Shown here in pieces: positions 18,659-29,300 of a stretch of 64,000 nucleotides of DNA. The notes under the pieces are model-generated. The model was not told the origin of the DNA, did no database searches, and saw only the letters and a program-made list of their open reading frames with translations. Position 1 is the stretch's first letter, and every line of letters begins with the position of its first letter. Source of the stretch: JBCCDY01 sp039030555 (GTDB taxonomy: Bacteria > Bacteroidota > Bacteroidia > Cytophagales > Cyclobacteriaceae); contig JBCCDY010000004.1 in assembly GCA_039030555.1 (NCBI GenBank), forward strand, positions 293,588 through 357,587. Reading direction: 5' to 3'. The translations under genes were made by a program, and so were the position numbers.

Positions 18659-21600
18659 CTACTTTAACTGATCTTTACTGATTTTCACTCGAATGCGTTC
18701 CACTTGGCCTATTCTTTTGAAAATCGATTGGCTTATTTCGGCTTTGACAGTAAGCTCATCACTGTGTTCAGTACTTCCATCTGAATAGTGGATATCAAGT
18801 CCCCCACCCTGGTCGGTGGCGTCACCGACCGGGGAAATTGAGTAAATGATGGGAACCTGGCAGTACGTAAATGCTAATGAGTTTTTCGGAAGCTGAACTT
18901 CTTTTTTCTCGCGAACCAAATTGATATAGTCGAATTGTGTTTCTTCCGAAATGAATTCACTAGCCCTTAAAAGTGCTGGTCTGAATATAATTTCTCCATT
19001 TTTCACGAAGACGCCTAACTCACCTTTTCGGTTCAAAATATCTTCCTTAACCTGGCCGGTCATACCGGGTTGTTGTGCCCCTTTCCCCATTGGAGTATGA
19101 GAATACGGGTCTGTGGGAAATGCTCCATATAATTCCGGCGATTTATGGACGCCTATACCAGCATGGATTTCATAATAATGCTCAAGCAGATGTCCAATGG
19201 TAGCATCTGAAGCACTCTCATCTACAGCCTTCAAGCAATTTTCCTGAACAGCTAAAAGTAACTTGGAAACCATGTGCCAGTAGATGGAGCCCAGGCCCTC
19301 ATACCCATAAAAGGTGCCGGATCGGCCAGTAAAAGCTTTGTGGTTAAATACCTCTTCAAAGATTTGGAGTAACTGTTCCTTTTCTTTCTCAATCAAAGAC
19401 GCATATTCACTTTCGGAAAGTTCATGGAGTTCATCCTCCAGGCTTGCTGCATTATTGAAGTTTCCGTTAAAGTGGTATTTTCCATGGATGTCCTTTTCAA
19501 TGATTTGCTTATTACCATCTTCAACTAGCTTTCTCAAAAGTTTAGATTTTTCTATGCTTGAAGAAGGAATGATATTCCTTTCGAGGAATCCGGGCAATTC
19601 TTTATTCGGATAAAGCAGGTAACTGTATTGATCTTCTCTAAAAAGCGGACTGGATTTCATTCCATTTAATAAAGCTAATGCCTCTTCCGGTGAAAGATAA
19701 CCAGAACTTAAGGCAGCGACTTGTCCTTCCAGCATGACGTCCAGATAATCTACTTTGACCTCATTGCCAGACACCGACATCAGATTATATGCGTGATACA
19801 TATGGTCACTTCGTTCATTTGCAGCAACTGAATGATCAATGTATTTGGAAGCCAGGTTGAAGAAGTCTGTTAACTCACTGATGGCTAAAGTCTCTTTTTT
19901 ACCGGAAAACCCATTTTCATAGATACCCGATCTATAATCACTGGCTGGCATACCCAGCGCATCCATTATATTCTTTCGATTCTTATCGGAAATACTGTCT
20001 GATAGCAATTCCTGATGCTGCTTTAAGGCTACATGCAATGATTTGAAAAGAAGTAGCAGTTCTATGGAAATCTTGAGATCATTATAATCGGAATGTTCCG
20101 CAAGTAGTGTTCTGAAGAAAGAGGTAAACCGCCTCAAATAACACAGCGTCACGACGGATACCCCATTTCCTACCAATGCATTATTGGCATCGTTCCACTC
20201 GGGACGTTGGGTATTCATCCAAATACCGGCCTCGGGGATAAAATTTGAAAGCTTAGCCAGATAAGTAGCCAGAATTTTTTCTACAAAATTGACCTGGTGA
20301 ATATTTTGCTGGCTGCTCGATAGCAGAGCTCCGTCAGCACCAATTTCAGATCTCCTATTTCTGATTTCCAGATCCGATTCCCTATCGAAAATAATGGTAT
20401 CCTTCGGGTTTTTAAGTATTTCTGAATAAGGCTTGATCTCGTAGGGAACGTTTGCATAAACAAAGAGATCTGCATCAAAATATTTGGCTAGTCGATCCGG
20501 GTAATAGTCCTTCAGAAACTCCAGAAATTTCAGCAAATAAATGATCTGGTGATCGCCCCAATAACCGATATATGACCATGGATCATGTTCTTCTATAATT
20601 TCCCAGTCGAAGCCATCTTTGGTTACCCGATAAGGATTATAGCCATCGAATGTACTTGCATTCAGAAACTTACTGATCATACTTTCTGCAAACTCCGGGA
20701 ATGAGTGTGCAAGTGCTTCCCAGTTCTGAAAAATATCCCTCCAGTTACCTTCGTAGTCTAAAATTTTAGAACCATCTTTCTCGCTTCTGGTATTGATGGA
20801 AAAACGGTTCCAGGGCCGGCTTGGATCGCCGTGCCTACGACTAAACTTAAGCGGCATATATTCCAGCGATAGCCTAATCAAATCATGATCTCCAGACTGA
20901 TCTACTAAATCTTTTAGAGCCTGAACCGAAAATACATCGGGTAACTTATCCAGATGATCGGCAGCCTTCACACAAACGCTCTTGTTCGCCTTGGATAAAT
21001 AATCTTTAAAGTCTCTCTTTTCAATCTGGTAATTCAGATCGAAAATTCCTCCCCGCATGATGTTGAAAAGGGTATTGGAGTAATGACGGGTATTTCGCTG
21101 TCTATCAGTAGTTAGCTGAAACCCATCGGAAGAAGATACCAGGCAAATCAGCTCCTGAGTTCCCTTTTCTATATCCTCATTGATTTCCTCAACTAAGTCT
21201 TCATCGCTCTTTACTTTTTTACTGATTTCTGCTATCGATGAAGCGGTTTGATTGACGTTAGCAACTATTATCCAGTTGCTTTCTCCTTTGGGTTTGAGGG
21301 TAATATCTTCAGATATAAAGTATGAACCGTTTTCTGCTTTTATATCTATTTCCTGTTCGGGTTTAGCGCCTTTCCTGAAATCATCCAATTGTAAAGACGA
21401 TAATAAATAAGTTGGATTATCCAACCCCATAGACCAGGCAATATTTGCTTTTAAAGCTTCGCTAGGTTCGGCACGATCGACTATGATGGCACTTAACGCA
21501 AATACCCCTAATCCAGAGTCAGCTTCCAACTCATTTCTTTTATAAGCATTAACAAGATTGCTTCGAATTCCCTGTAAGTCAGGATTTACTCCGTAAGGCA

Positions 21601-22150
21601 TGATATCCTGAATACCATCGAGCAAACGGATATTAATTTCGTCTTTAGAATCATTAATGATCCAGCTTTTTCTAATAAAGCCAAACTGATTACTGGTACT
21701 CCACTGATACCTGAAAGTCAGTTCCAGATCGTGATTGATCTCTTCAAAGAGAATTTTGTTACCATAAATATTCTTATATAGGTTTCTCGTATAGCTGTAT
21801 TTATACTCATCTCGTTCTGAAAATGGTTCCCAGACCTCTAGCTGACCATTTTTGCTGATCTGAAAAATTGATTTACTCCCAGTGGTATCTACCAATTCAG
21901 TAAGCTTATCATCCGTATAATAGGGAAACAGAGCATATTCAGCATTTTTTCGCCCTGCTGTCAAGCCTCCATTACTCGATATAAACATCCAGTGATTGGA
22001 ATCACTGACAATGCTCATAAAGAATGGACGCATCAGGTTGCTATTGGAGATTTTATAGTAGGGATCTCCGTTAAAGTCTACTTGCTGGAGGTTTATTTTA
22101 GAGCTATTCTCTAATTTCTGTTCCGGTATTGATTCATTTCTCATTATCAA
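18659..22150 (-). CDS. GH149/GH94-like beta-1,3-oligoglucan phosphorylase
   Basis: A 1163-residue protein with no signal peptide, hence cytosolic. The centre carries QRPEWNDANNALVG, the catalytic signature of the GH94/GH149 phosphorylase clan, with probable general acid Asp654. Further landmarks are PWNRFSINTRS near 450, GYWGDHQIIYLLKFLE near 540 and GSIYWHMVSKLLLAVQE in the C-terminal third. Length of about 1100 residues and company of GH16, GH17 and GH30 genes point to GH149, whose members phosphorolyse beta-1,3-gluco-oligosaccharides to glucose-1-phosphate, saving ATP. GH161 or another GH94 relative is possible. An alternative ATG lies two codons in. Confidence 0.82.
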   Translation of the reverse strand: MIMRNESIPEQKLENSSKINLQQVDFNGDPYYKISNSNLMRPFFMSIVSDSNHWMFISSNGGLTAGRKNAEYALFPYYTDDKLTELVDTTGSKSIFQISKNGQLEVWEPFSERDEYKYSYTRNLYKNIYGNKILFEEINHDLELTFRYQWSTSNQFGFIRKSWIINDSKDEINIRLLDGIQDIMPYGVNPDLQGIRSNLVNAYKRNELEADSGLGVFALSAIIVDRAEPSEALKANIAWSMGLDNPTYLLSSLQLDDFRKGAKPEQEIDIKAENGSYFISEDITLKPKGESNWIIVANVNQTASSIAEISKKVKSDEDLVEEINEDIEKGTQELICLVSSSDGFQLTTDRQRNTRHYSNTLFNIMRGGIFDLNYQIEKRDFKDYLSKANKSVCVKAADHLDKLPDVFSVQALKDLVDQSGDHDLIRLSLEYMPLKFSRRHGDPSRPWNRFSINTRSEKDGSKILDYEGNWRDIFQNWEALAHSFPEFAESMISKFLNASTFDGYNPYRVTKDGFDWEIIEEHDPWSYIGYWGDHQIIYLLKFLEFLKDYYPDRLAKYFDADLFVYANVPYEIKPYSEILKNPKDTIIFDRESDLEIRNRRSEIGADGALLSSSQQNIHQVNFVEKILATYLAKLSNFIPEAGIWMNTQRPEWNDANNALVGNGVSVVTLCYLRRFTSFFRTLLAEHSDYNDLKISIELLLLFKSLHVALKQHQELLSDSISDKNRKNIMDALGMPASDYRSGIYENGFSGKKETLAISELTDFFNLASKYIDHSVAANERSDHMYHAYNLMSVSGNEVKVDYLDVMLEGQVAALSSGYLSPEEALALLNGMKSSPLFREDQYSYLLYPNKELPGFLERNIIPSSSIEKSKLLRKLVEDGNKQIIEKDIHGKYHFNGNFNNAASLEDELHELSESEYASLIEKEKEQLLQIFEEVFNHKAFTGRSGTFYGYEGLGSIYWHMVSKLLLAVQENCLKAVDESASDATIGHLLEHYYEIHAGIGVHKSPELYGAFPTDPYSHTPMGKGAQQPGMTGQVKEDILNRKGELGVFVKNGEIIFRPALLRASEFISEETQFDYINLVREKKEVQLPKNSLAFTYCQVPIIYSISPVGDATDQGGGLDIHYSDGSTEHSDELTVKAEISQSIFKRIGQVERIRVKISKDQLK

Positions 22151-22183
22151 AGCTGGATCTTCTGATTATCAGGTTTATAAGTT

Positions 22184-22206
22184 ATGAGCCCCATAATGGG
22201 GCTCAT
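22184..22206. terminator. Perfect hairpin between the large lipoprotein and phosphorylase genes
   Basis: A 10-base perfect stem (ATGAGCCCCA at 22184-22193 with TGGGGCTCAT at 22197-22206) and a 3-base loop lie in the 109-base gap. No T run follows on the minus strand, so it may be an attenuator or an mRNA end stabiliser rather than a full stop of transcription. Confidence 0.5.
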
Positions 22207-22259
22207 TTATGAATAGTCAAAAATTACTATTTAAACGATACACTTTCAGCAATTTCCGG

Positions 22260-25200
22260 TTATTGTTGTGTGATATCATCAATGAAATAAGTCTCGCCAG
22301 TCGACGGGTTAACATTCCAACCCGGGTTCAATACCATTCTTGTATAACTGAATCCTGACTGCGCAGGAGTGGTAGAAAAGTCAAAGGTTAAAGTAGTCCA
22401 TTCATTGGCATTTGTAACAGTTTGGAATAATTCGAAAGCAGGAGGGTCAATCACACCTGGTTCCTGTTCCAATCGCATTCTAAACTCATTATTAGGTAGA
22501 GGAGACCATACCCTTACTGTGAATACTAATCCGTTGGATAAATCAATTGTAGGTCCATTTAGAGTCTGATCAGAATTAACACCAGCAAAGAATGGAGAGC
22601 CGTTTGGCTTAACAAGCTCAAGTACCATTGATGAAGGATTCCCTACAGTCTGTGGATTACTGATCACGGATACTGAAGCTCCTTCAAAAGCGTTGAAGAA
22701 GTTTACCCCGTCTTCAAAGTCCAGTGGAAAAGTAGCTGGAGTACCACCACCTCCGCCACCACCACCGGAACCAGAACCTTCTGCTAGTCTGATGTTGTCG
22801 ATGAAGAGGGTTGTTCCTGCGCCAACTACAGCTCCTGAGGCGATGTTAAAGGATATTCTGAAGAACGTATTTGCTCCTGCAGATACTCCTGGATAATCAA
22901 CTGTTACTGTTGTGAATGTACTCTCATTCAATCCTAAATTCTGAATATCATTTGTGTTAACCACACCCTGTCCCTGAATTTCGGTTTCAAGCTGTATAGC
23001 TGCAGCCGTTAATGGCGCTCCCAGTCTGACATCAAAAGTTAACTGAACATCAGAAACGCCAGTGAAGTCCAATCCGTTGAAAATGTTCTGGAAAATGTAA
23101 GCTCTTCCGGCAACCGTTGTTGTATTTGATCCTGAAAGTTCCAAAGCTCCGTCAGGATTACCCTGCGTCGCATTGAATGCAAGGGTTACTTCACCCGGAT
23201 TTGCATCTGCATCTGCAACTGGTATCCAGCTATCTACCGATGAAGCCGCATCAAATGATTCCAAAAGAATGTCCATACTTCCGCCACCGCTACCATCATT
23301 GTAAAAGAAGATATTGTCTACAAATATTGTCCCTGTAACATCTACAACATCCAGTATCAACTGACTGAAATCCGCCGGGTTAGCTGTAAGTCCTGCCGCC
23401 TGCAAGTCAGCTATAGTTACGTCAATAGTAGTCCACTGGCCTGCTGAAAGGGTCTCCTGAACATCGCCTCGAGTATCAGCACTAGCTCCTTCAAAACCAT
23501 CTCCACCAAAGTCTACAATACCAGCTATGAAATCAAATTCTGTAGCTGTCCATACATCTATGCTAAAATTTGTCATACCAGTTAAATCAACAACAGTAGA
23601 AGTCGTCTCTATCCCAGCAAAATCGAGGTCTTCATAACGCAATACATCGTCTCCTGCCACTTGCTCATTGGTCTGACCTCCACCCTGACTAAACCCTGCA
23701 AAGAATGTATCCACTGTAATGTTCATATAAGCATTACTGAACAGAGATATAACATCTGCAGCATCTCTGTCAACAGGTGTTGGTGCTGCTACCGTAGGTG
23801 CATCTCCTCCGCCACCTGAGCCCACTGTAAATTGGATATTATAGGTTTGAGTTGTAATTCCATCCTGTGCTGTAACGACAACTGTAGTTGTCCCTGGTAG
23901 TTCAGTAGCGGCCGTAACAACTGCATTCGCACCCGTTTGTGAAGTTGTTGCGGTTACTGTCGGAACAGTAGTTGTGCCTTCAGGAAGTTCAACATTATAA
24001 GTCAATGTTGCAGCAGAAAATCCTGTAACTGTAGTTCCATCAACCTGAAGATCGCTTAAAGAAGCATCTTGTTCTGGATTCACAGGAATTGGTGCAATTC
24101 TAATGTCATCTACATAGTAAATGTCTCCATCGCAGGTTTCACCTCGATTGGCAAAGACAATAATATTCTTAAATGTTAGACCATCGGTATCACCAAAATC
24201 AAATACCAATTCCTCCCAAACGCCAGTTTGACTTATATTAACAGTGTCAGAAACTGAAGGCTCTGTATCAGGGAATGGAAGTCTTTCCAATTGAACGGTA
24301 ATTGAAGTGGCCTCTGTTTCCGCATAAACCAATAAGCTTAATTGATTGTTATTGAAAACAGAACCATTTATAGGTGAAGAGAACTCTAATCCAGATCCCC
24401 CAAAATCTGCACACCCTTCTAAGTTATTGATTTCAAATACATTGCAACTTGGGTTAGCCTCAGTTTGGAATGGATTGGTTATTACACCTCCTCCAATACC
24501 TCCAAATGGATCAAGTGCACCTTCTCCATTTAAAAATGTAATATCCAATAAACCTGCAGAAGGGTCAATGTTAGAAGTAATTTCTAAATCACAATCAATT
24601 ACTTCAAAGTCTATACTGTAAGTAAGCATAGTTATTCCATCAGGTGCAGTAACTTCAACAGTTGTTGTGCCCGGTAAGGATGCTGCAGGGCTTACAACTG
24701 CCACTGCCTCGGTTTGTGCTGGAGTTGCGGTAACCGAAGGAACAGTAGTCGCTTCTTCAGGTAAAATAATAGTGTATTCCCTTCTTATTGGATCGAAATC
24801 CACAATCGTTTCTCCATCTATTTGAAGATCAATTAGTGTAGGATCAGCTTCAGGATCGAAAGTAAAGAAGTAAATATTGTCGATCAGGATATTTGGTAAG
24901 GTAGCAGATGAGAGAACCAACTGTCCTAAATTCATTCTTGCATCTAGCCCTATAGCTTCGAATTCTGAAAATGGGATATCAAAACTTACCCATCTTCCGG
25001 TAGCAAGTTGATCGCTACTCAAAGTTATCCCTGGAAAAGATCCATCAAGATTTGGTTCTGGACTATCATCTCCTCCTCCAATTACATTGTTAGCCCCGAA
25101 GTCAATAAGGTCAATTTTCAAATCGGCAGAGCTTACTTGATCCAACGTAAATAAGTCCAAATGGAAAAAAGTTCGTTCAGAAACGTCTGTGGGTTGAAAA

Positions 25201-26291
25201 TCTATTGCAACAAAATTCAAATCCGTATAACTGATCACATTTCTTCCGGTCTCAAGTTCAATATTACCTCCTTGTGTAGTTTGTCCACCAAAGAGTCCAT
25301 TGAAAAAATTAACTGTAATGTTTTCATAAGCATCACTGAATACCGAAGTGACATCAGCAGCTGGCCTGAAAGGCACTGGAGCATCAGGAACAGCGGAAAC
25401 AGTCAAGGAACCTTCAGAATCAAGATCACCAATTGTACCTGTAATTACAGTTGTTCCGGATTCTCCAGTAACAACCAAATTTTCTCCCGCGGGTACTACG
25501 CTTGAATTTGAAGAAGAAAAATTAAAATAAGCGATAGTAGCATCAACAGAAACATTTATTGATCCGGATGAGCCTCCAGCACCCTCTATGGCTACATTAA
25601 AAGTAGCCCCCAAGCCAGTCGGCGTAACACTTTGTCCTGTAAACGCAGCAATTTCAGTATCCTCTCCATTTTGAATAAATGCTCTTCCTCCACCAACATT
25701 ATTCGAATTTTCAAACCTCACATCATCAATAAAAAGTGAAAAACCTTTTCCATCCTGCGGTCCCGCTGATACCAAGAACATACCTCTTTCGCGGGTTAAA
25801 ACTGAAGGGTCAGGTATTGGAATAAAGAATTGCTGCCATGTACTGTTCACAGCAACATTACGAAGCGTAGTAGCAAACTTATCCTCACCGAAGTCCGTTC
25901 CAAAACCAAATTCACCAACTGTAGCCGCTTCCGATGAACTTGCCCAAAAGGTTAATACATTGAAACCCGATAGATCACGACCTCCTTCTACTGTAAAAAT
26001 ACCACCGGCAAAACTGCCTAAGGGATTGCCTTCATCGGGAACATCGAAACGCATAGAAGCAGTTCCGTTAAAAACGATGTTGTTTTCTATTTGAAATGCG
26101 GATAATACGGATGGGGCAAACGCCTGAAATGCTAAGCCCGGACTGAATTCATCTATAAAAACCTCAGCTATACTTGGAAATGAAGCAGGAAGTAGATCCC
26201 TATCATCATCCCTACAAGTTGTGGTAACGAAAATCAATAGTATCGCTACAGAAAAATTTTTTATGAATTGATTTATATGTCTCATTTTCAT
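22260..26291 (-). CDS. Very large multi-module glycan-binding lipoprotein
   Basis: About 1343 residues from ATG 26291. An in-frame ATG at 26321 would overlap the upstream stop and lengthen the signal. The lipobox Cys follows LLIFVTTT and is followed by RDDDRD. Most of the chain consists of six beta-sandwich modules of roughly 150-175 residues, each ending in a variant of F-I/V-D-D/N-I (LFIDDVRF, ILIDNIYFF, YYVDDIRI, IFVDNIFFY, LFIDNIRL, YFIDDI), a pattern of carbohydrate-binding jelly rolls. Two modules share AADV-S-FS-AY-NITV starts. Two cadherin-like beta-sandwich repeats (ending LPGTTTV-VTA-DGIT) separate them, and Gly-rich linkers occur near the end. No catalytic motif. Probably a surface laminarin-binding scaffold of the SusE/F type. 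Confidence 0.82.
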   Translation of the reverse strand: MKMRHINQFIKNFSVAILLIFVTTTCRDDDRDLLPASFPSIAEVFIDEFSPGLAFQAFAPSVLSAFQIENNIVFNGTASMRFDVPDEGNPLGSFAGGIFTVEGGRDLSGFNVLTFWASSSEAATVGEFGFGTDFGEDKFATTLRNVAVNSTWQQFFIPIPDPSVLTRERGMFLVSAGPQDGKGFSLFIDDVRFENSNNVGGGRAFIQNGEDTEIAAFTGQSVTPTGLGATFNVAIEGAGGSSGSINVSVDATIAYFNFSSSNSSVVPAGENLVVTGESGTTVITGTIGDLDSEGSLTVSAVPDAPVPFRPAADVTSVFSDAYENITVNFFNGLFGGQTTQGGNIELETGRNVISYTDLNFVAIDFQPTDVSERTFFHLDLFTLDQVSSADLKIDLIDFGANNVIGGGDDSPEPNLDGSFPGITLSSDQLATGRWVSFDIPFSEFEAIGLDARMNLGQLVLSSATLPNILIDNIYFFTFDPEADPTLIDLQIDGETIVDFDPIRREYTIILPEEATTVPSVTATPAQTEAVAVVSPAASLPGTTTVEVTAPDGITMLTYSIDFEVIDCDLEITSNIDPSAGLLDITFLNGEGALDPFGGIGGGVITNPFQTEANPSCNVFEINNLEGCADFGGSGLEFSSPINGSVFNNNQLSLLVYAETEATSITVQLERLPFPDTEPSVSDTVNISQTGVWEELVFDFGDTDGLTFKNIIVFANRGETCDGDIYYVDDIRIAPIPVNPEQDASLSDLQVDGTTVTGFSAATLTYNVELPEGTTTVPTVTATTSQTGANAVVTAATELPGTTTVVVTAQDGITTQTYNIQFTVGSGGGGDAPTVAAPTPVDRDAADVISLFSNAYMNITVDTFFAGFSQGGGQTNEQVAGDDVLRYEDLDFAGIETTSTVVDLTGMTNFSIDVWTATEFDFIAGIVDFGGDGFEGASADTRGDVQETLSAGQWTTIDVTIADLQAAGLTANPADFSQLILDVVDVTGTIFVDNIFFYNDGSGGGSMDILLESFDAASSVDSWIPVADADANPGEVTLAFNATQGNPDGALELSGSNTTTVAGRAYIFQNIFNGLDFTGVSDVQLTFDVRLGAPLTAAAIQLETEIQGQGVVNTNDIQNLGLNESTFTTVTVDYPGVSAGANTFFRISFNIASGAVVGAGTTLFIDNIRLAEGSGSGGGGGGGGTPATFPLDFEDGVNFFNAFEGASVSVISNPQTVGNPSSMVLELVKPNGSPFFAGVNSDQTLNGPTIDLSNGLVFTVRVWSPLPNNEFRMRLEQEPGVIDPPAFELFQTVTNANEWTTLTFDFSTTPAQSGFSYTRMVLNPGWNVNPSTGETYFIDDITQQ

Positions 26292-26307
26292 TGTTTTAGC
26301 GATTAAA

Positions 26308-29300
26308 TTATTTACCAACATTTATGCGGACATACGTCCTGATTTCCCACTCGTTTCCATTATCAAACTGGTCGAAAAATCCCGGAGGTGCATCATTAAT
26401 TAGCTCTCCGCTTTCTGCCGTTGCTGGTACATATCTCGGTGAAAACTGATTAAGAGATCTCCAGGTTAACCGGGCTCCTATTTCCATATTCGGTGCAGCA
26501 AACCAATCCGGTTGACCCACAAAAGTAGAAACATCAAGCATGTACTGTTCCGGGAAAGTAAGGTTGAAATCCCGGTGAAAATCGTATGGTCCCCAATCGT
26601 TGAACTTCAATTCCCCTAGTACTTTTAATTTTTTATAAACAGCTTTGGTCTCTATACCAAATCGATCGATGGTTCTATCACTATCCCCATTGGCCTGGGC
26701 AGGGCCTCCATAAATATTAGTGATGATCTGGGTTTCAGGATTAAGTTTAGTCACTATCCTCGAATAAATTTCCCATAAATTACGGGCAGGAGCCGCGCCT
26801 GGGAAGGCAACAACCTCCCTGGTGTCCAATATTCCAATACCCGCATCTTGTGAAGTTGGTAAATCACGATAAATGAAACCAAGGCTCAACGCTAATTTGG
26901 CATCTTCTCTATTGTCGCTGTCCCAGTCATAAAACCAAGTACCAGGGGTCAAGTCAAACGTAAGTAGTAGTTCCCCTGCCGTCATTTCTCTACTCTCCCT
27001 TACTGCAAACGGGTCATCTAAAATATTTCTAAGCCTTGCCGGTGCTGGTGCATCACCAGGTATTGGGTCAACCATTGGCCTTTGCAATAAGAAGTTAGGA
27101 GCAATTTGTAGCCTTCCTAAGTTATAAGTAAACCCAGCAGCAACATTGTTTTGATTTCCTGCATCATTGGCTTTTAGTCTCCAACCGGTAAAAGTAATTG
27201 TTGGGTCTGCTCCACCTCGAGCAACAAGCCCCAAGGAAGCAGCCTGTGCATAAAAGTTCCAAGGCCCGGTAGAGTGCGTTAATTTTACTTTTCCACCCCA
27301 GGTATCACCATTTCTAATTTCATCTATAAGTACCTCCTGGGCACCTTCTTCTCCACGGACAACCTGGAATTCTCGCCCAACCAAAGGCTGGCCTCCCCAG
27401 ATACCTCCTAATTCAACACTGGTATTTCCCATTTCTTTCTTCAGATGAAGTGTAAGCCTCCTGGTACGGGGTTGAGGAACTGCACCAGAAGTTACAACTG
27501 CTCCTCCATCTGCTATGTCCTCGTGGAAAATCCCTGTAACGTCAACTCCCATAATCTTTCGATTGTATTTTAGAAGAACGGCTGGGAGAGCTGCCCACCA
27601 TAACTCCCTTCCGAAAGCTAACTTAAGCCCCTTAAAAGCTTTCTTTCCTTCAATTTCAAATCCATTAGGGGTTAATCCATTATAAATATCAAGGTTTTCG
27701 CCGTAGTTGGCTTCCGGGTAAAGCCCGAAAAAATCTCCTTCATAACCCCAGTGATAATGTCCTGTTCGATAAAATCCTTCCAGATTAAAGTATTCATGAT
27801 TCCAACTGTAAGAAGCCTGATAAACCTGTAGTCTATTCTCATCTTGTAATAGGATAGGGCCATTCGGACTATTTACGATTGTTGTCGTAAGTCCTCTATT
27901 TTCGAAGAAAATTTGATCAATTGGGTTACGGGCAACATTGCCCAAAACATTGAATGATACTTCGGCTCTTATATTTTCAGTTGGTTTAGCTTCAACTCCG
28001 AAATAAAAGGATTCCATATTATCGAACCCCTGTTGATCCGGAAATTCAAAATTATTAGGATCAGGACTGTCAGGTGTAGTGGTAAGATTTCCTCCGGTAC
28101 TAAAAGTGGAAAACTCGGCCCTAACATGGCTCACACTCAATTTGCCTCCCGCAGTACTAAGCAATGCAACTTTATCGGCTCTGGCTTGTATAGTAGCACT
28201 TGCGATTTGTATGTTTTCAAAATAGCTATTGAGACTTTGCAAAGTTACCCCTTCGCCATAAGGATCGAGTTGGTGGGCTTCTTTGAGCATATAATAGGCT
28301 GCCCTGGGATACAATTGATATAGTCCTCTTTCATCAGTCGGTCCCTTGGCTGCAATACCAAACCACTCTTCATTCATATTATTATCCCCGTCGGTGAAGT
28401 CACGATCGTACCCACCGTTCACCCAAGAAGCATTGTTATCATGAACGTCCAGATTAGTAGTCTGCCCATATTTCCACCATCCGTCGCTGAACTGAAAAGT
28501 ATATCCTCCAATTGAATTTCCAGCTTTTCCTAAGCCACTTGCGTTCTCATAAATTTCCTTCCAATTACCTTTTAAATAATAGGCTTGTGATTCCTGGTCT
28601 TCCGCATTGTTGATCACATTAAAAGCATCCGCCCCGAATTCTGTGAATAGGATTGGCATGTTCAACTCTTCTTCAACCCTTGTAAAAGCGTCTGTAAAAG
28701 AAACGCCCCTGTACATATTAGTACCGAAGATGTCTATATCTTTACATTCTTCTTTTATGATATCCAAAAAGAGCAAGTCACCATTACAAATAGCAACAGG
28801 GTGGGTGGCATCAAGCTCTTTCATCGCCACAGTCACCTCATTAAACAACTTATACATCGGAATGGCCTTTTGAGTAGACTTTCTTTGTTCGACAGGAATA
28901 TCCTCTGTTTCAGCTCCCTCCCAGAAAAGACCATAGTTGTTTTCATTACCCAATAAATACATCAGTAAACCCGGGGTATTCTTATACTCTTTAACGAGTT
29001 GGGTTAGCTCATCCATGAGCAACTTTTTTACCCTTGGGTCTGCATAATCAGTATTAGCCTGCCAACCACCGTCTATAGTTAGACCATACCTGCCAAAGGC
29101 GTGGTTCAGCATGGTATATATCCCGTAGTTTTCATAGATATAGGTGATCCATTTTTTGGGGACACCCGTATATATTCGAACTGAATTAACGCCCATGTTT
29201 TGAAGTAAAGCCATTTCGGCATCCAGCGCTGCCATAACGATGTCGTCTGGTTGGTTCCATAGGCTGTAATTGAAGTTAGTACCAATTGGAAAGTAATCCC

